Source: Sphagnum compactum
Taxonomy: Eukaryota; Bryophyta; Sphagnopsida; Sphagnales
Direction of reading: 5' to 3'
DNA: 64,000 bases
Assembly (NCBI GenBank): GCA_965153455.1
Contig: OZ234502.1
Location: forward strand, 13,733,495-13,797,494
The notes under the pieces are model-generated. The model saw only the letters and a program-made list of their open reading frames with translations. It was not told where the DNA came from and made no database searches. Made by a program: the position numbers and the translations under genes. This document shows, one piece after another, positions 61,901 to 64,000 of the stretch (its first letter is position 1; every line of letters starts with the position of its first letter).

Positions 61901-63558
61901 TGGTTCAACTTCCTTTTGCACAGTTTCTTGAGTTGATGCAACATCAGTTTTACCTTCCACCATAGGCATTACCTCAGGTACATGAACCTCTGGAAAGTCC
62001 TCATTGGTATGTAGAGGACTAGCATCATGATTTTCCTGAAGACAAAAGAGATGCATGACATGCTCAGGATCACTTCCTGCTGGGCTTTTATGTGGAAGCC
62101 TCAGATAGAAGAGCAAATGTGTTGCAAACACCCATGGCTATATAGAGTTCTCAATTCTACAAGGGATGCACAGGTGGACATTGTCTGATGGCAGAAGCTG
62201 GAATGAGAAATTGCAACAGAGAACACAAGAGCACAAGGACAAAGTGGTTATGAAGCTTGTTCGTGCATACCTGAGCAATTTTCCCATAGCCGTTGGAACC
62301 AGGTCCTTCTTGTCGAGCCAGAACAGGTCCCTGTTCCACAACAGCAGGAGCAGTCCGAGAGCTATGCATTCCTGCAAGCAGTTATTGATTTCTGGCAGTA
62401 TGAGGAGCTGAGATGTACAATTTTCTTCAGGACACTAAATGCATCAAAGAGTGCAGTGGCATGCAACCCTGAAATGTATTACAATCATCCATAGACAACT
62501 GCAAATGGATTGCAAAAACAAAACGCCATAGCTGGTGTGACTTAATTGTGCTCCAAGCTCAGCGGATACCATACAAGAAGCATGCTGTGGAATTCAAGGA
62601 GTTTTTTGCTTTGTTAGACATCATGCAAGCGAGCATTGCAATTTCCCAGAAGAAAATGCTAACCAGCAAATCTTCGACGTTTCTCCCTCTCGTGATCGAT
62701 GTCATGAGTAGAAAGGTTAGCCAATACATCATCGAGAACGCTCTCAGGATTGTCTGCATTTTTTCGCGGCGCAGTCGTCTTCTCGTCGCGTACTCTACGT
62801 CCCAATAAAGGCATTCCTGATGCGGATGTGAACATGCTTGCCAATCGTTGCTTCCCTATCAACGCTGCCGCTGCTGATAGTGCGGCTGCTTTCTTGTTTG
62901 GTGCATCCTTCTTTACAACTGCACCACAGCAATTGAATCTGAACTGAGCTCCAAAACCTAAAATCCGACCTACATTTCAACAATCTGAGAGAGCTGCAAA
63001 CTCTGGCACATTACAACTGAGAAACAAAACAATCCGCAGCCGAAAGAAAAGAAAGCTCTCCGGGAAGACGAAGAGACAAAGCTAATTACCATCTCCATCT
63101 CCGTTCTTTTTGTTCTTGCGTTTCCCGGAGTGACCATCCTCATCGTCGTCGCCATCAGAGTCGTGAGGGAATTCATCGACATCCCACTCCACCTCTTCAC
63201 CAACGTCAGCGTAACCCAGTCCATCATCCGCAACCACGAATGCGTTCGCTCCCGTCTCCCTCCGCTTGGCCACCAGCAGGTTGTAGTCCGACTCCGAAAG
63301 CGTGTCGTAGATTTTATCTTCTAGTTTCAACTGGAAACCATCGATCCTCCGTCCACCTTTCTGCTTCAAGCTCCGCAACTCCGATAGCGCCGCAGCTCTT
63401 GCTGATGTCACTCCTCCTCCTCCTGCCGCCCCTCCTTCCCCGCCTCCTCGTCTCCGCCTCTCGCCCTCATCGCCACCTCCCATGCCGCCCAACGAGCTTC
63501 CCCACACACCTCTGTGCGTGTGTCTCTCTCTTCCCGCGACACTCTCGTCTCTCCCCAC
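52977..63558 (-). CDS. POLA1: DNA polymerase alpha catalytic subunit (p180), 34 exons, complete
   Basis: Exons on minus: 63558-63090, 62918-62664, 62371-62271, 62035-61556, 61454-61281, 61159-61076, 60965-60891, 60771-60707, 60541-60451, 60314-60126, 59985-59822, 59703-59589, 59168-58989, 58857-58744, 58590-58471, 58261-57947, 57745-57653, 57506-57385, 57249-57177, 57006-56950, 56684-56592, 56507-56382, 56157-56060, 55943-55898, 55765-55652, 55547-55464, 55344-55231, 55061-54972, 54782-54697, 54566-54374, 53948-53895, 53753-53634, 53447-53373, 53129-52977. All junctions are GT-AG with consistent phase: 4782 nt, 1593 residues. Met26 (63483) better matches known plant N-termini, giving 1568. 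Domains: an N-terminal region that recruits primase/CTF4-type partners; an exonuclease-like fold ([13 protein letters not shown]) without proofreading residues; polymerase motifs [11 protein letters not shown] (about 984-997), [13 protein letters not shown] (about 1064-1076) and YGDTDS (1115-1120); a KKKKY element; and two C-terminal zinc modules (CLDCC...CPAC and CDDEMC...CPQYPGC). It extends RNA primers to start both DNA strands in the nucleus. Confidence 0.96.
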
Positions 63559-63595
63559 ACGTCGCGCTCTCTCTCTCTCTCGCTCAGAGTCTTGC

Positions 63596-63623
63596 TTTGG
63601 CGGGAATGGGCGTGGCGGGAAAC
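63596..63623. promoter_or_regulatory. two adjacent E2F-type sites upstream of POLA1
   Basis: TTTGGCGGGAA (63596-63606) and TGGCGGGAAAC (63613-63623, the reverse of GTTTCCCGCC) both fit the E2F/DP consensus TTTSSCGC / GGCGGGAA. They lie 38-65 bases upstream of the first possible ATG, or about 113-140 upstream of Met26. E2F control through retinoblastoma-related protein is established for many plant replication genes; that it operates here is inference. A (CT)n tract at about 63567-63582 reads as GA-rich leader or promoter on the gene's strand. Confidence 0.75.
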
Positions 63624-63639
63624 AGAGACGATGTTAAAA

Positions 63640-64000
63640 TACCCGGCGGGTTGGTGACAGATCCGGTCACAAAAACCAGCCAGAGCTTACAGCTTTTTTT
63701 GCTGGCTGTATGTAGCCAAAAATTTAAAGTTCTAAAATTATGTGTTTCTTTTATATTTTCAATAGCCAGAATTTGGACAGAATTTAAGAAAAATCACCAG
63801 GTAGAAATACATGGCTCAAGTGGATAGCCAAAATCTATTGAATAATGTTTTTAAAACTTTACTTTCTTATTCACCTGGTAGCCAAATCTGGCTAAATCTC
63901 CCTGTGGATCATCCCCACTTTGGCTACAACACAAAATTGAACCCAAAAATAATAATACACTTACAGAAATCAGCATCTACATCCTTAACAAGTAGCCTTT
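63640..64000. other. POLA1 upstream flank with TAGCCA(A/G)A repeats
   Basis: TAGCCAAA or a one-base variant recurs at about 63713, 63760, 63824 and 63880, with the inverse TTTGGCTA at about 63918 and CACCAGGTAG / CACCTGGTAGCC words. It could be an inverted-repeat transposon fragment truncated by the window edge. No gene was seen. Confidence 0.4.

Overview
The window is nuclear DNA of a land plant. The evidence is spliced genes with GT-AG introns, a TMM/PII-2-type leucine-rich-repeat protein, TTTAGGG-like (plant telomere type) repeats, and Ty3/gypsy and CACTA-like transposon debris in AT-rich DNA. One gypsy remnant has an integrase/chromodomain style that I associate with the Tcn1-like chromoviruses of fungi, mosses and lycophytes, so I lean towards a non-seed plant (bryophyte, lycophyte or fern). 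That is inference only.

Three intact genes can be supported, all on the minus strand. (1) 5797-7377 is an intronless secreted or GPI-anchored LRR protein of the TMM/PII-2 group. (2) 48308-50282 is a four-exon MPV17/PMP22-family membrane protein with a probable mitochondrial presequence. (3) 52977-63558 is the complete catalytic subunit of DNA polymerase alpha, rebuilt here as 34 exons whose phases all agree. It has two adjacent E2F-type sites just upstream. A decayed ABCB transporter fragment (945-1735, plus strand) has three in-frame stops and no frameshift.

The 40 kb between the LRR gene and the MPV17-like gene is a repeat landscape. 8-16 kb holds simple repeats rich in TACC/GGTA and short tandem duplications. 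20.7-24.2 kb is a minisatellite interrupted by a 2.75-kb AT-rich CACTA-like element flanked by a CTA duplication. 26.05-26.93 kb is degenerate telomere-like sequence. 27.13-28.13 kb is a chromovirus integrase plus chromodomain remnant. 28.9-36.2 kb is an unassigned repeat-rich block containing a 206-bp tandem array and an 819-bp solo LTR with a perfect ATAGT target duplication. 38.9-39.8 kb is a nested inverted and tandem repeat. 40.35-41.31 kb is a second gypsy remnant (RNase H to integrase zinc finger). The 2.7 kb between the MPV17-like and POLA1 genes is largely two tandem arrays.

The three genes form no operon or shared pathway. The polymerase gene is a replication housekeeping gene, the MPV17-like gene is an organelle membrane gene, and the LRR gene is a cell-surface recognition gene. 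I found no convincing new biological system. The most informative signals are the transposon histories, the CGA-to-TGA decay pattern and the paired E2F sites.
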